This document shows, one piece after another, positions 32,346 through 40,869 of a stretch of 64,000 nt of DNA (the first letter of the stretch is position 1; each line of letters begins with the position of its first letter). Position numbers and translations under genes: made by a program. The notes below the pieces were generated by a model. The model saw nothing but the letters and a program-made list of their open reading frames with translations. It ran no database searches and was not told the DNA's origin. The stretch spans positions 248,001 to 312,000 of the forward strand of contig NZ_VRSW01000001.1 in NCBI RefSeq assembly GCF_008017445.1. The letters are read 5' to 3'. Source of the DNA: Microbacterium mitrae (GTDB taxonomy: Bacteria > Actinomycetota > Actinomycetes > Actinomycetales > Microbacteriaceae).

Positions 32346-32975
32346 GTGACGAGCACAGTGACGCACGCCCCGGCGGCAAAAACAGTTAAGAGGCCAGACC
32401 CGGTTTCGGTCGGTACCATCGTGTGGCTTGGTAGCGAGGTAATGTTCTTCGCTGGCCTTTTTGCCATCTACTTCACGCTTCGGAGCACGTCTCCTGAGCT
32501 GTGGGCCGCACGCACCGAGCTGCTGAACATTCCGTTCGCAACGGTTAACACCCTGATCCTGGTGGCGTCCTCATTCACCTGCCAGATGGGTGTTTTCGCG
32601 GCCGAACGCTTCCAGCCGTACTCGGGAATGTCCGAGGGGCGCAAGCGTATGGGCATGGTTCCGTGGTTCTGGATCACCTTCGCACTAGGCGCGGTCTTCG
32701 TCGCCGGTCAGGTCTGGGAGTACACCACCCTGGTTGTTGAAGGCATGCCGATTCAGGCTGACTCCTACGCCTCCGCGTTCTACATCACGACGGGCTTCCA
32801 CGCCCTGCACGTGACCGGTGGTCTGATTGCGTTCCTCCTCGTCATCGGACGCGCATACGCCGTGAAGAACTTCCGTCACAAGGAAGCCACCACCGCCATC
32901 GTCGTGTCCTACTACTGGCACTTCGTTGACGTGGTCTGGATCGTCCTGTTCCTCGTCATCTACTTCCTCAAGTAA
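32346..32975 (+). CDS. ctaE: Cytochrome c oxidase subunit III
   Basis: Subunit III stabilises the aa3 oxidase core, which in actinobacteria forms a supercomplex with the bc1 complex encoded next. The 209-residue protein has five hydrophobic helices and family segments [31 protein letters not shown] and [15 protein letters not shown]. The GTG at 32346 was chosen over the upstream ATG because it sits six bases after a -10 box. Subunits I and II are not in the window. Confidence 0.95.
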   Translation: MTSTVTHAPAAKTVKRPDPVSVGTIVWLGSEVMFFAGLFAIYFTLRSTSPELWAARTELLNIPFATVNTLILVASSFTCQMGVFAAERFQPYSGMSEGRKRMGMVPWFWITFALGAVFVAGQVWEYTTLVVEGMPIQADSYASAFYITTGFHALHVTGGLIAFLLVIGRAYAVKNFRHKEATTAIVVSYYWHFVDVVWIVLFLVIYFLK

Positions 32976-32996
32976 GAAAGCAGAGCTGAACTCGAT

Positions 32997-33800
32997 ATGT
33001 CACGCGAGAAGAAGACCCGTGCTGGCGGCCGCCGTAGCCGCATGGCCACCGTTGCCCTGATCGGCATCGGCCTGCTTTTGACGGGTGGAGCCTACGCCGG
33101 CGCATCGGCTGCTATGGCAGCAACGCCGTCGTCGAGCACCACCACCACTGAGCTGACGGTTGACGACGGCAAGAAGCTGTTCCAGGCCAACTGTGCAACG
33201 TGCCACGGCATGAACCTTGAGGGCAGTGAGAATGGCCCGGGTCTTGCCGGAACCGGTGAGCTCGCTGTCGAATTCCAGATGGCCACGGGACGTATGCCGA
33301 TGCAGGCGCAGTCGCCCCAGGCGCCCCAGAAGGCTCCGCAGTTCACGGATGAGCAGATCGCTGCCATCGCTTCGTGGGTGCAGCAAGAAGGTGGCGGCGC
33401 TACCTTCCCGAGCGAAGAGATCCTCGACGGCGGCGGCAACGTCGCTGAAGGTGCCGAGCTCTTCCGCATCAACTGCGCCATGTGCCACAACGTTGCTGGC
33501 GCCGGTGGCGCTCTGACCGAGGGTAAGTACGCGCCGTCGGTCATGAACACCTCCGCGCTGCACCTGTACGCCGCCATGGTTACCGGCCCGCAGAACATGC
33601 CCGTCTTCAACGACATGACGCTGACTGAAGACGAGAAGCGTGACCTCATCTCCGCGGTGCTCTACATGCAGGAGCAACCATCACCTGGCGGAATGACGCT
33701 TGGATCGCTCGGCCCCGTGTCTGAAGGTCTGTTCGTCTGGATTTTTGGAATCGGCGCGCTCGTTGCACTCACGGTGTGGATCACCGCGAAGTCCAACTAA
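32997..33800 (+). CDS. qcrC: Diheme cytochrome c of the bc1 complex (QcrC)
   Basis: QcrC is the fused diheme cytochrome c1/c that passes electrons directly to the oxidase. The 267-residue product has an N-terminal membrane anchor (residues 17-40), two heme motifs CATCH (66-70) and CAMCH (160-164), and a C-terminal anchor near 245-263. Met residues after each heme site can be axial ligands. It starts 22 bases after ctaE in the ctaE-qcrCAB operon. Confidence 0.97.
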   Translation: MSREKKTRAGGRRSRMATVALIGIGLLLTGGAYAGASAAMAATPSSSTTTTELTVDDGKKLFQANCATCHGMNLEGSENGPGLAGTGELAVEFQMATGRMPMQAQSPQAPQKAPQFTDEQIAAIASWVQQEGGGATFPSEEILDGGGNVAEGAELFRINCAMCHNVAGAGGALTEGKYAPSVMNTSALHLYAAMVTGPQNMPVFNDMTLTEDEKRDLISAVLYMQEQPSPGGMTLGSLGPVSEGLFVWIFGIGALVALTVWITAKSN

Positions 33801-33839
33801 CGCAGGTTCATTTTTAAGCTTTGAGATACGAGGAGCACA

Positions 33840-34901
33840 ATGACTCACGTGGATGACCCGAAGGCGCTGGAGCACAGCTACCAGCCTTCATCGGGCATCG
33901 CCGTCAAGGTCGATGACCCTGCAGTGAACCCCGGTTTGCCGCCGCACCGCGAGCGAATCACCGACAAGGACCCGAAGGCTGAGAAGCGTGCCGAGCGCAC
34001 CGTCTACTCGCTCTTCTACCTGTCGCTCGCCGGCAGCATTTGGGCGGTTGCCGCTTACATGCTGTTCCCGATCGAGGATCAGATTCGCCCGCTCGCCGCG
34101 GTTCGCGCCAACAACCTGTACATCGGTCTGGGTATCGCGCTGGCGTTGCTCGCGATCGGTATTGGTGCCATTCACTGGTCCAAGGCGCTGATGAGCGACA
34201 AGGAGTTCGTCGAGGAGCGCCACGGCACCCGTGGCACCGAAGACACGCGCGCAGCCGCCGTTCAGGCCTTCTCCGACGCAAACGACGAGAGTGGTTTCGG
34301 CCGCCGCACGATGATCCGCAACTCGCTGATCGCCGCGATCGTTGCGAGCATCATTCCCGGCATCACGCTGTTCCGTGGCCTCGCACCGCACGGTGTTGAC
34401 CCGGTTGCACTGCTGAACGAGACGATGTGGGACAAGGACATGTACCTTGCTCACGACCCGACGGGCGAGCGCATCAAGGCGTCGGACCTCACCTATGGTT
34501 CCGTCGTTCACGTCATCCCCCAGCCTCTTGCAGAGCTGTCGCACCACGACGGCTACCTGGAAGAAAAGGCGAAGGCGATCGTGCTTCTGGTGCGCGTTCC
34601 CGAAGACAAGCTCAACGAGGCCCCCGACCGCAAGGACTGGTCGTACCACGGCATCGTTGCCTACTCCAAGGTCTGCACGCACGTCGGTTGCCCTGTTGCT
34701 CTCTACGAGCAGCAGACGCACCACCTGCTGTGCCCGTGCCACCAGTCGCAGTTTGACATCACCAACCACGCGGCAGTTATCTTCGGCCCGGCGGCTCGTC
34801 CGCTTCCGCAGCTGCCCATCACCGTCGACGAAGAGGGCTACCTGATCGCGCGCAGCGGTTTCACCGAGCCCGTCGGCCCGAGCTTCTGGGAGCGTCATTG
34901 A
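33840..34901 (+). CDS. qcrA: Rieske iron-sulfur protein of the bc1 complex (QcrA)
   Basis: QcrA transfers electrons from quinol to cytochrome c. The 353-residue product has three predicted membrane helices (near 55-75, 93-110 and 160-178), the actinobacterial form. The C-terminal Rieske domain has C279-T-H281 and C298-P-C300-H301; C279, H281, C298 and H301 can bind the [2Fe-2S] cluster, and C284/C300 can form the stabilising disulfide. ACGAGGAG precedes the ATG. Its stop overlaps qcrB. Confidence 0.97.
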   Translation: MTHVDDPKALEHSYQPSSGIAVKVDDPAVNPGLPPHRERITDKDPKAEKRAERTVYSLFYLSLAGSIWAVAAYMLFPIEDQIRPLAAVRANNLYIGLGIALALLAIGIGAIHWSKALMSDKEFVEERHGTRGTEDTRAAAVQAFSDANDESGFGRRTMIRNSLIAAIVASIIPGITLFRGLAPHGVDPVALLNETMWDKDMYLAHDPTGERIKASDLTYGSVVHVIPQPLAELSHHDGYLEEKAKAIVLLVRVPEDKLNEAPDRKDWSYHGIVAYSKVCTHVGCPVALYEQQTHHLLCPCHQSQFDITNHAAVIFGPAARPLPQLPITVDEEGYLIARSGFTEPVGPSFWERH

Positions 34902-36586
34902 GTACCGCAAGCGGCCCTGAGAACAACCAGGGCGAGAAGCAGGCTCCTCTCGGCGGCAAGTTCGTCGGTGGCGTAGCCAACTACCTCGATGAGCGCACGA
35001 GCCTCTCCGGCTTCGTCAAGGCGCTCGGACGCAAGATCTTCCCCGACCACTGGTCGTTCATGCTGGGTGAGATTGCGCTGTGGAGCTTCGTGGTCGTGTT
35101 CCTCTCCGGAACCTTCCTGACGTTCTTCTTCCAGGCCTCCATGGTCGAGACGCACTACAACGGCTCGTACGCGCCGATGGTCGGCATCCCGATGTCGGCG
35201 GCGCTTGAGTCGACGCTGCACATCTCGTTCGACCTGCGCGGTGGTCTCCTGGTTCGCCAGATCCACCACTGGGCAGCACTGGTGTTCGTCGCCGGTATCG
35301 GCGTGCACATGCTCCGTGTGTTCTTCACCGGTGCATTCCGCAAGCCCCGCGAGCTCAACTGGGTTATCGGTTTCGTGCTCTTCATCCTCGCGATGGCAGA
35401 GGGCTTCACCGGCTACTCGCTCCCCGACGACCTGCTCTCCGGTAACGGTCTGCGCATTATCGACGGCATGATCAAGGGCTTCCCCGTCATCGGAACCTGG
35501 ACGTCGTTCCTGCTGTTCGGTGGCGAGTTCCCGGGCACCGACATTGTCGGACGCCTCTACACGCTGCACATTCTGATTCTGCCGATGCTGGTGATTGCGC
35601 TGATCGCGATCCACCTCATCCTGATGATCGTGAACAAGCACACGCAGTTCGCCGGCCCCGGTCGCTCGAACAACAACGTCGTGGGCTACCCGATGATGCC
35701 GGTGTACATGTCGAAGATGGGCGGCTTCCTGTTCATCACGTTCGGTGTGATCGTGCTGATGGCTTCGCTCTTCCAGATCAACCCGATTTGGAACTACGGC
35801 CCGTACGACCCCTCCCCGGTCTCCGCTGGTACCCAGCCTGACTGGTACATCGGCTTCGCCGACGGAATGTTGCGTCTGGCACCGCCGAACTGGGATGTTG
35901 TGCTGTTCAACCACACGCTCTCACTCGGAATCCTGATCCCGGTCGCGATTATCGGTGTGTTCATCCTGCTCGTTCTCTTCTACCCCTTCATCGAGGCGTG
36001 GATCACGGGAGACAAGCGTGAGCACCACATCGCACAGCGCCCGCGTCAGGCAGCAACGCGTACCGCTATCGGTGCGGCTGGTGTCACGATGTACGCGGTC
36101 ATGTGGGCGGCAGCATCGTCCGACCTCATGGCAACGCACTTCCACCTCACGATGGAAGGTGTCATCCACACCCTGCAGGCGCTCCTCTTCCTCGGCCCGA
36201 TCATCGCGTACTTCGTCACGAAGCGCATTTGCATCGCGCTGCAGAAGAAGGACCGCGAAATCGCACTGCACGGTTACGAGTCCGGTCGCATTGTTCGCCT
36301 CCCCGGTGGCGAGTACATCGAAGTTCACCAGCCCGTCGACGCCTACGAGGTCGTCAAGCTGGTCGACTACGAGACGTACGAGCCGCTGGTCGTTCGCCCG
36401 AACGACCAGGGCCGCATCCCGGCAATGCAAAAGCTGCGCGCAGCAATGTCGCGCTGGTTCTTCGAAGACCGTCTCGCGCCGGTCACCCAGCGTGAGCTGG
36501 ACGAAGCTGCATCGCACCACGCGCACGGTGTCGCCGGTCACGGCGACCACGCCGAGGTCGAAGCTGGCGCGGAGAACAAGCACTAG
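34898..36586 (+). CDS. qcrB: Cytochrome b subunit of the bc1 complex (QcrB)
   Basis: QcrB holds the two b hemes and the quinol sites. The 562-residue product begins with a cytosolic stretch and has about nine helices, with heme-ligand histidines in VRQIHHWAALVFVAGIGVHM and in the later HILILPMLVIALIAIHL. The quinol-site PDWY motif appears as QPDWYIGFADG. The C-terminal 100 residues are soluble and end in a His-rich tail. Translation starts at TTG 34898, which overlaps the qcrA stop (TTGA). Confidence 0.96.
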   Translation: MSTASGPENNQGEKQAPLGGKFVGGVANYLDERTSLSGFVKALGRKIFPDHWSFMLGEIALWSFVVVFLSGTFLTFFFQASMVETHYNGSYAPMVGIPMSAALESTLHISFDLRGGLLVRQIHHWAALVFVAGIGVHMLRVFFTGAFRKPRELNWVIGFVLFILAMAEGFTGYSLPDDLLSGNGLRIIDGMIKGFPVIGTWTSFLLFGGEFPGTDIVGRLYTLHILILPMLVIALIAIHLILMIVNKHTQFAGPGRSNNNVVGYPMMPVYMSKMGGFLFITFGVIVLMASLFQINPIWNYGPYDPSPVSAGTQPDWYIGFADGMLRLAPPNWDVVLFNHTLSLGILIPVAIIGVFILLVLFYPFIEAWITGDKREHHIAQRPRQAATRTAIGAAGVTMYAVMWAAASSDLMATHFHLTMEGVIHTLQALLFLGPIIAYFVTKRICIALQKKDREIALHGYESGRIVRLPGGEYIEVHQPVDAYEVVKLVDYETYEPLVVRPNDQGRIPAMQKLRAAMSRWFFEDRLAPVTQRELDEAASHHAHGVAGHGDHAEVEAGAENKH

Positions 36587-36594
36587 GCAATGAC

Positions 36595-36628
36595 AGAAGG
36601 GCCCCGATCTTCGGATCGGGGCCCTTCT
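36595..36628 (+). terminator. Terminator after qcrB
   Basis: A perfect 15-bp stem AGAAGGGCCCCGATC (36595-36609) with 36614-36628 is closed by a TTCG tetraloop and followed by GTTTC. Confidence 0.88.
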
Positions 36629-36666
36629 GTTTCAGCCGCAAGTATCAGAGCAAGAAGGGGGTCGCC

Positions 36667-37299
36667 GTGAGCGGGCAGCACTACCTCGCCCTCGCCGCGC
36701 CCGCGTCCGCCGAAATCGAGGTGCTCCGCTCGCGCTTCCTCTGCACTCTGACGCCGGCATCGAGTGATGCTGCGGCGCGGGAGGTGTGGGCCGGAACCAA
36801 AGAGCAGTACCGAGATGCTCGTCACCACTGTCTCGCATTCGTTATCGGCCCCGACCGCGCCCTGCGCCGTGCCAGCGATGATGGCGAGCCCGGCGGTACC
36901 GCAGGCGCCCCGATGCTCGCTGTGCTCGATGGTTCCGGCGTGAGCGACATCGTCGCCGTCGTCACCCGCTGGTTCGGCGGCACCCTGCTCGGCACCGGCG
37001 GGCTCATCCGCGCCTATTCCGACGCGGTGCGGGCAGGCTTGGCCGCCGCCCAGACCGTGCGACGCGAGCTCGTCGTGCAACAGCGTTTCACACTCCCCCT
37101 TGCCTCCGCGGGCGCCGTCGAAGCCGAGCTCCGTCGCCGTGGCTTTGCCATCGTCTCCGCTGAGTGGGAGGCAGATGTCACTGTCACGGTCGGGTCGAAT
37201 GACGCGACCGCCGCCACGCTCCCCGGCATCCTCGCTGCGCTGACAGCCGGCACCGTGGTTCCGCAACCAGCAGGCACGCGCTGGATCGATGTCGCATAA
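36667..37299 (+). CDS. YigZ/IMPACT-family protein
   Basis: This family has an N-terminal Impact domain and a C-terminal EF-G-like domain; some members affect translation stress responses, but the molecular role in bacteria is unclear. The 210-residue product has the signature DDGEPGGTAGAPML near residue 71 and VTRWFGGTLLGTGGLIRAYSDA. The GTG at 36667 follows AAGGGGG. It is 80 bases after qcrB and beyond its terminator. Confidence 0.92.
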   Translation: MSGQHYLALAAPASAEIEVLRSRFLCTLTPASSDAAAREVWAGTKEQYRDARHHCLAFVIGPDRALRRASDDGEPGGTAGAPMLAVLDGSGVSDIVAVVTRWFGGTLLGTGGLIRAYSDAVRAGLAAAQTVRRELVVQQRFTLPLASAGAVEAELRRRGFAIVSAEWEADVTVTVGSNDATAATLPGILAALTAGTVVPQPAGTRWIDVA

Positions 37300-37318
37300 T
37301 CACTGCGAGAATAGACCC

Positions 37319-38206
37319 GTGAGTGTTGTTTCTGTCCCCGCAAGCGTGATCCTGTCGCGCGTGGATTGGACGAGGTTGGAAGCTGAGCACCACGCTCGTG
37401 CCGACGCCCTGACCGCCGGGCACCGCGAGCGGGCGTTGCGCGGTGAAACGCACCCGGTGTGGGACTTTCTGTTCACCTACTACTCGTACAAGCCCTCGGT
37501 GATGCGCAAGTGGCACCCGGGCGCGGGTGTTGCCCTCGCCGACGCGGGCGGCACGGATCGCGCCGACATGCGGTGGTATGTGACCCAGAGCGACGGAACC
37601 TCGCGGCTGGGTGTATCGTCGTTTCGCGAGTTGCGGGGTACGGGCGTGCAGCACGTGGCATCCCTGCTCCGAGCGACGACGACGCGCGCTGGTCGGTTTG
37701 ATTGCTTTGGAATGCATGAGTGGGCGATGGTGTATCGGCAAGACGAGCACCGGCACCCGGTTCCGCTACGACTCGGGCAGGCAGGCACAGACGCCGTCGT
37801 CGAAGCCGCCGATCTCAAGTGCACCCACTACGACGCGTACCGCTTCTTCACCCCGGCGGCCGCACCCCGCAATGCAACGACGCCCACCAGGCAGCTCCAA
37901 CTCATCATGGAGCAACCCGGTTGCCTCCACGCCGGCATGGATCTCTACAAGTGGGCTTTGAAGCTCGGCCCCGTGGTGTCGGGCGACATTCTGCTGGACG
38001 CGTTTGAACTCGCCTGTGACATCCGACTGCTCGACATGCAGGCCTCCCCCTACGACATCACGGCATGGGGCTACGACGCGGTGCCGGTCGAGACGGCGGC
38101 GGGTAAGGCCGAGTACGTGCGGCAGCAACGCGAATTTGCCGTGCGCGGCGAGGCTATTCGGGGCGCGCTGATTGCCGCGGTGACAACGTTTGAGGAGATG
38201 ACATGA
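37319..38206 (+). CDS. Predicted 3-methyladenine DNA glycosylase (actinobacterial family)
   Basis: The 295-residue product resembles actinobacterial proteins annotated as 3-methyladenine DNA glycosylase; typical segments are HPVWDFLFTYYSYKPS, MRKWHPGAG and ASPYDITAWGYDAVPVET. I see no textbook glycosylase motif such as helix-hairpin-helix-GPD, so the activity is an inference from annotation practice and the neighbour. The frame is open from an ATG at 37289 overlapping the previous gene; GTG 37319, six bases after GAGAAT, is the alternative chosen here. Its stop overlaps the next gene (ATGA). Confidence 0.72.
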   Translation: MSVVSVPASVILSRVDWTRLEAEHHARADALTAGHRERALRGETHPVWDFLFTYYSYKPSVMRKWHPGAGVALADAGGTDRADMRWYVTQSDGTSRLGVSSFRELRGTGVQHVASLLRATTTRAGRFDCFGMHEWAMVYRQDEHRHPVPLRLGQAGTDAVVEAADLKCTHYDAYRFFTPAAAPRNATTPTRQLQLIMEQPGCLHAGMDLYKWALKLGPVVSGDILLDAFELACDIRLLDMQASPYDITAWGYDAVPVETAAGKAEYVRQQREFAVRGEAIRGALIAAVTTFEEMT

Positions 38207-38871
38207 CGACGGTAGACGAGGTAGTCGCCGAGCTCGACTCGATGCAAGACGCCAAGGCCCGTGCCGTAAATGAGCGCCATGGTGACGATCATGGCGTGAA
38301 CCTGACGGCGCTTCGCGCGGTGGCCAAGCGCATCGGCATGAACCGTGACCTCGCAGGCGAGCTATGGCAAACGGACTACACGCCGGCGCGATTGGTCGCG
38401 CTCTTGATTAGCCGCCCGAAAGAGTACACCGCAGCCGAAATCGACGGCATGTTGCGTGAGTCGCGCACCCCAAAGACCACCGACTGGCTGGTCAACTACA
38501 TCGCCAAGAAGTCGCCCCTCGCGCCCGAGTTGCGCGAGGCGTGGTTTGTGGACGCGGACCCGCACGTGCGCGCGGCAGGCTGGGCCTTGACCACCGACCG
38601 CGTGATCAAGAAGCCGGCCGGGCTTGACCTTGAGTCGCTATTGGATGACATCGAAGCCGAAATGGCCAGCGCCCCCGGCACCCTGCAGTGGAACATGAAC
38701 GAGACGCTCGCCAACATCGGCATCTATCACCCGCATCTGCGCGCGCGAGCGCTCGATATTGGCGAGCGCCTCGAGGTACTCAAGGACTACCCGACGCCGC
38801 CGAACTGCACCTCGCCCTTCGCTCCCAGCTGGATCGCCGAGATCGTGCGTCGCCGCGAAGGCGCGAGCTAG
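38203..38871 (+). CDS. DNA alkylation repair protein (AlkD-like HEAT-repeat family)
   Basis: AlkD-type proteins are all-helical HEAT-like repeats that excise bulky or cationic alkyl bases. The 222-residue product is predicted to be almost entirely helical. It contains LTALRAVAKRIGMNRDLAGELWQT near residue 32, an LREAWFVDADPHVRAAGWALTTDRV repeat and NMNETLANIGIYHPHLRARAL. It overlaps the preceding glycosylase gene by ATGA, so the two are translationally coupled. The family is likely; catalytic activity is inferred. Confidence 0.8.
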   Translation: MTTVDEVVAELDSMQDAKARAVNERHGDDHGVNLTALRAVAKRIGMNRDLAGELWQTDYTPARLVALLISRPKEYTAAEIDGMLRESRTPKTTDWLVNYIAKKSPLAPELREAWFVDADPHVRAAGWALTTDRVIKKPAGLDLESLLDDIEAEMASAPGTLQWNMNETLANIGIYHPHLRARALDIGERLEVLKDYPTPPNCTSPFAPSWIAEIVRRREGAS

Positions 38872-38890
38872 CGAGGGCCAACTGCGCAAC

Positions 38891-38924
38891 GAGAGGAGCC
38901 CGACACAATTGTCGGGCTCCTCTC
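38891..38924. terminator. Bidirectional terminator between the AlkD-like gene and the DEAD-box gene
   Basis: A perfect 15-bp stem GAGAGGAGCCCGACA (38891-38905) with 38910-38924 and a four-base loop lies between convergent genes. Confidence 0.88.
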
Positions 38925-38934
38925 GTCTTACGTC

Positions 38935-40656
38935 TTAGCGACCGCTCGGTGCGCCGCTCGGACGACCAGCGCGGCGACGCTGACCTGCGGGCCGCGCGCT
39001 GGCGTGCGAGCCGGCGGAACCATGACGCGGGTTTTCGCTGTGGTTGCGCTGTGCTGAGTTTTGACGGGCTGCACCCGAGTGGGTGCGTGCTGCGTCACCG
39101 TGACGTGCTCCGTCGCCGCGGCGAGGAGCATCACCGGCACGCGCGCCGTCGCGACGCGGGGCCTCGCCGTTACGCGAAGAATCTCCCGCCGAACGACCGT
39201 CGGCACGGTAGCGCTGCGATTCCTGACGCGGCGCGCCACCCGAGCGCTGGCGGCGCTGCTGCGCGGGCTCTGCATCACGGCTGTCGTCGCGGGCGCCACC
39301 TTCGCGACGTGCGCGCGGCGGGCGGGACGAGGTTCCGCCGCCGGCACGCTGCTCACGAGCCTGCCGTTTGCGCTGAGCGTTAGCACCCTGCGACTTGCCG
39401 GTCGGCGCGGTCTCCAGCGGCTTGTTGCCGACACCCCGGCCGCCAGCGCGCGGAGTCACGCGCGGAGCAACCTCGCCAACCAGCGCGGTCACCGGCGCCG
39501 AAGTGGCCGTTACGCGCTGCGGGGTGACCTGAATCTTGGCCTTCTTCAGCAGGTCGAGCGTGTCTTTGCGCTGCGCCTCAAGCATGAGCGTCACGACATC
39601 GCCGGAGTTGCCAGCACGGGCGGTGCGGCCGGAGCGGTGCAGGTATGCCTTGTGCTCGGCGGGCGGGTCAACGTGCACCACGAGGTCAACATCGTCAACG
39701 TGAACGCCACGCGCGGCAACATCGGTCGCGACCAGCACGCGAACCTCCCCTGAGGAGAAGGCGGCAAGGTTGCGATCGCGGGCAGCCTGGGAGAGGTTGC
39801 CGTGCAGGTCAACGGCCGGAATACCTGCCGCGGTGAGCTGCTTTGCGAGCTTCTTGGCCTGGTGCTTGGTGCGCATGAAGAAGACGCGGCGGGTCGAGCC
39901 GGAGGCGAGAGCCTTCACGATCTCGTTCTTCGCATCTTGATCTTCGATGGCAAACAGGTGGTGCGTCATGTCGACGACCGGGGCGTTTGCCTCGTCAACG
40001 GTGTGCTCGATCGGGTTGCGCAAGAAGCGCTTGACAATCTTGTCTACGCCGTTGTCGAGCGTGGCGGAGAACAGCAGGCGCTGCGCGTTGGGGGCGGTCG
40101 CCGCCATGATGCGGGTAACACCGGGCAAGAAGCCGAGGTCGGCCATGTGGTCGGCCTCATCGAGCACGCTGATCGTCACCTGGTCGAGGTGCGCGTAGCC
40201 CTGCTTCATGAGGTCTTCGAGTCGTCCGGGGCATGCCACGACGATGTCGACGCCATCGCGCAGCGCGTCTTCCTGACGCTTTTGCGAGACACCGCCGAAA
40301 ATCGTGGTGACCTTGAGGCCCTCAGCCTTTGCGAGCGGTTCAATGGTCGCGGCAATCTGCGTTGCAAGTTCGCGCGTCGGCGACAGCACGAGACCGGCCG
40401 GGCGACGACCGCGACGCTTGTCACCGGCACGCAACGCACCGATGCGCGCCACGAGCGGAATGGCGAAGGCGAGCGTCTTGCCGGAACCGGTGCGTCCGCG
40501 GCCGAGAACGTCAGCGCCCGCGAGGGTGGAAGGAAGGGTCGACTCTTGAATCGGGAACGGCGTTGGGCGCCCCTCGGCGACGAGAGCGTCGACCATGGAG
40601 GCCGGAACACCGAGCTCGGCGAACGAGAGTGTGGTTTGGGTGGTCTGCGTAGACAT
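38935..40656 (-). CDS. DEAD-box RNA helicase with Arg/Gly-rich C-terminal tail
   Basis: The 573-residue product has the full helicase core: Q-motif near residue 30 (PFPIQESTLP), GRTGSGKT, PTRELA, VLDEADHMADLGF, FSATL, ATDVAARG and HRSGRTARAG. From about residue 400 to the end the sequence is low-complexity Arg, Gly, Ala, Ser and Asn, typical of an RNA-binding tail. ATG 40656 (MSTQTTQTTLSFAELG) was chosen; a longer frame starts at 40671. A leader of about 150 nt precedes it. It is divergent from a second DEAD-box gene. Confidence 0.95.
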   Translation of the reverse strand: MSTQTTQTTLSFAELGVPASMVDALVAEGRPTPFPIQESTLPSTLAGADVLGRGRTGSGKTLAFAIPLVARIGALRAGDKRRGRRPAGLVLSPTRELATQIAATIEPLAKAEGLKVTTIFGGVSQKRQEDALRDGVDIVVACPGRLEDLMKQGYAHLDQVTISVLDEADHMADLGFLPGVTRIMAATAPNAQRLLFSATLDNGVDKIVKRFLRNPIEHTVDEANAPVVDMTHHLFAIEDQDAKNEIVKALASGSTRRVFFMRTKHQAKKLAKQLTAAGIPAVDLHGNLSQAARDRNLAAFSSGEVRVLVATDVAARGVHVDDVDLVVHVDPPAEHKAYLHRSGRTARAGNSGDVVTLMLEAQRKDTLDLLKKAKIQVTPQRVTATSAPVTALVGEVAPRVTPRAGGRGVGNKPLETAPTGKSQGANAQRKRQAREQRAGGGTSSRPPRARREGGARDDSRDAEPAQQRRQRSGGAPRQESQRYRADGRSAGDSSRNGEAPRRDGARAGDAPRRGDGARHGDAARTHSGAARQNSAQRNHSENPRHGSAGSHASARPAGQRRRAGRPSGAPSGR

Positions 40657-40869
40657 GGGCTTTCTGAGCATGAGAACGCGACGGCGTCAATCACCGTCAG
40701 GCGGTGGAGCCAGCTCCGGCTCCGATCGCCGCGGTAGAAGAAGTCAATCAGCTCAGCGGCCAGACTCGGCGACACTTTTCGGGGTGAAAGCGTGCTACCG
40801 AACTAACTCACACTACCATCTTGAAACCGAACGACGGATGTGAGCGGGTTCAGGCGGTACGCTTGCTAG
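40657..40869. promoter_or_regulatory. Divergent promoter region between two DEAD-box helicase genes
   Basis: On the plus strand TACGCT (40858-40863) is six bases before the GTG of the right-hand gene. On the minus strand a TAGTGT box within 40810-40817 could drive the left-hand gene and would give a leader of about 150 nt containing the GGAGCC-GGAGCT-GGCTCC palindrome near 40710-40728. Long structured leaders are common for cold-responsive helicase genes; no known RNA family was recognised. Confidence 0.4.

Noticed and set aside
40206..40775. Upstream open frame in the leader of the left DEAD-box gene
   Set aside because: It runs into the helicase gene in another frame, has no ribosome-binding site, and can be explained by composition, although a short leader peptide cannot be excluded.
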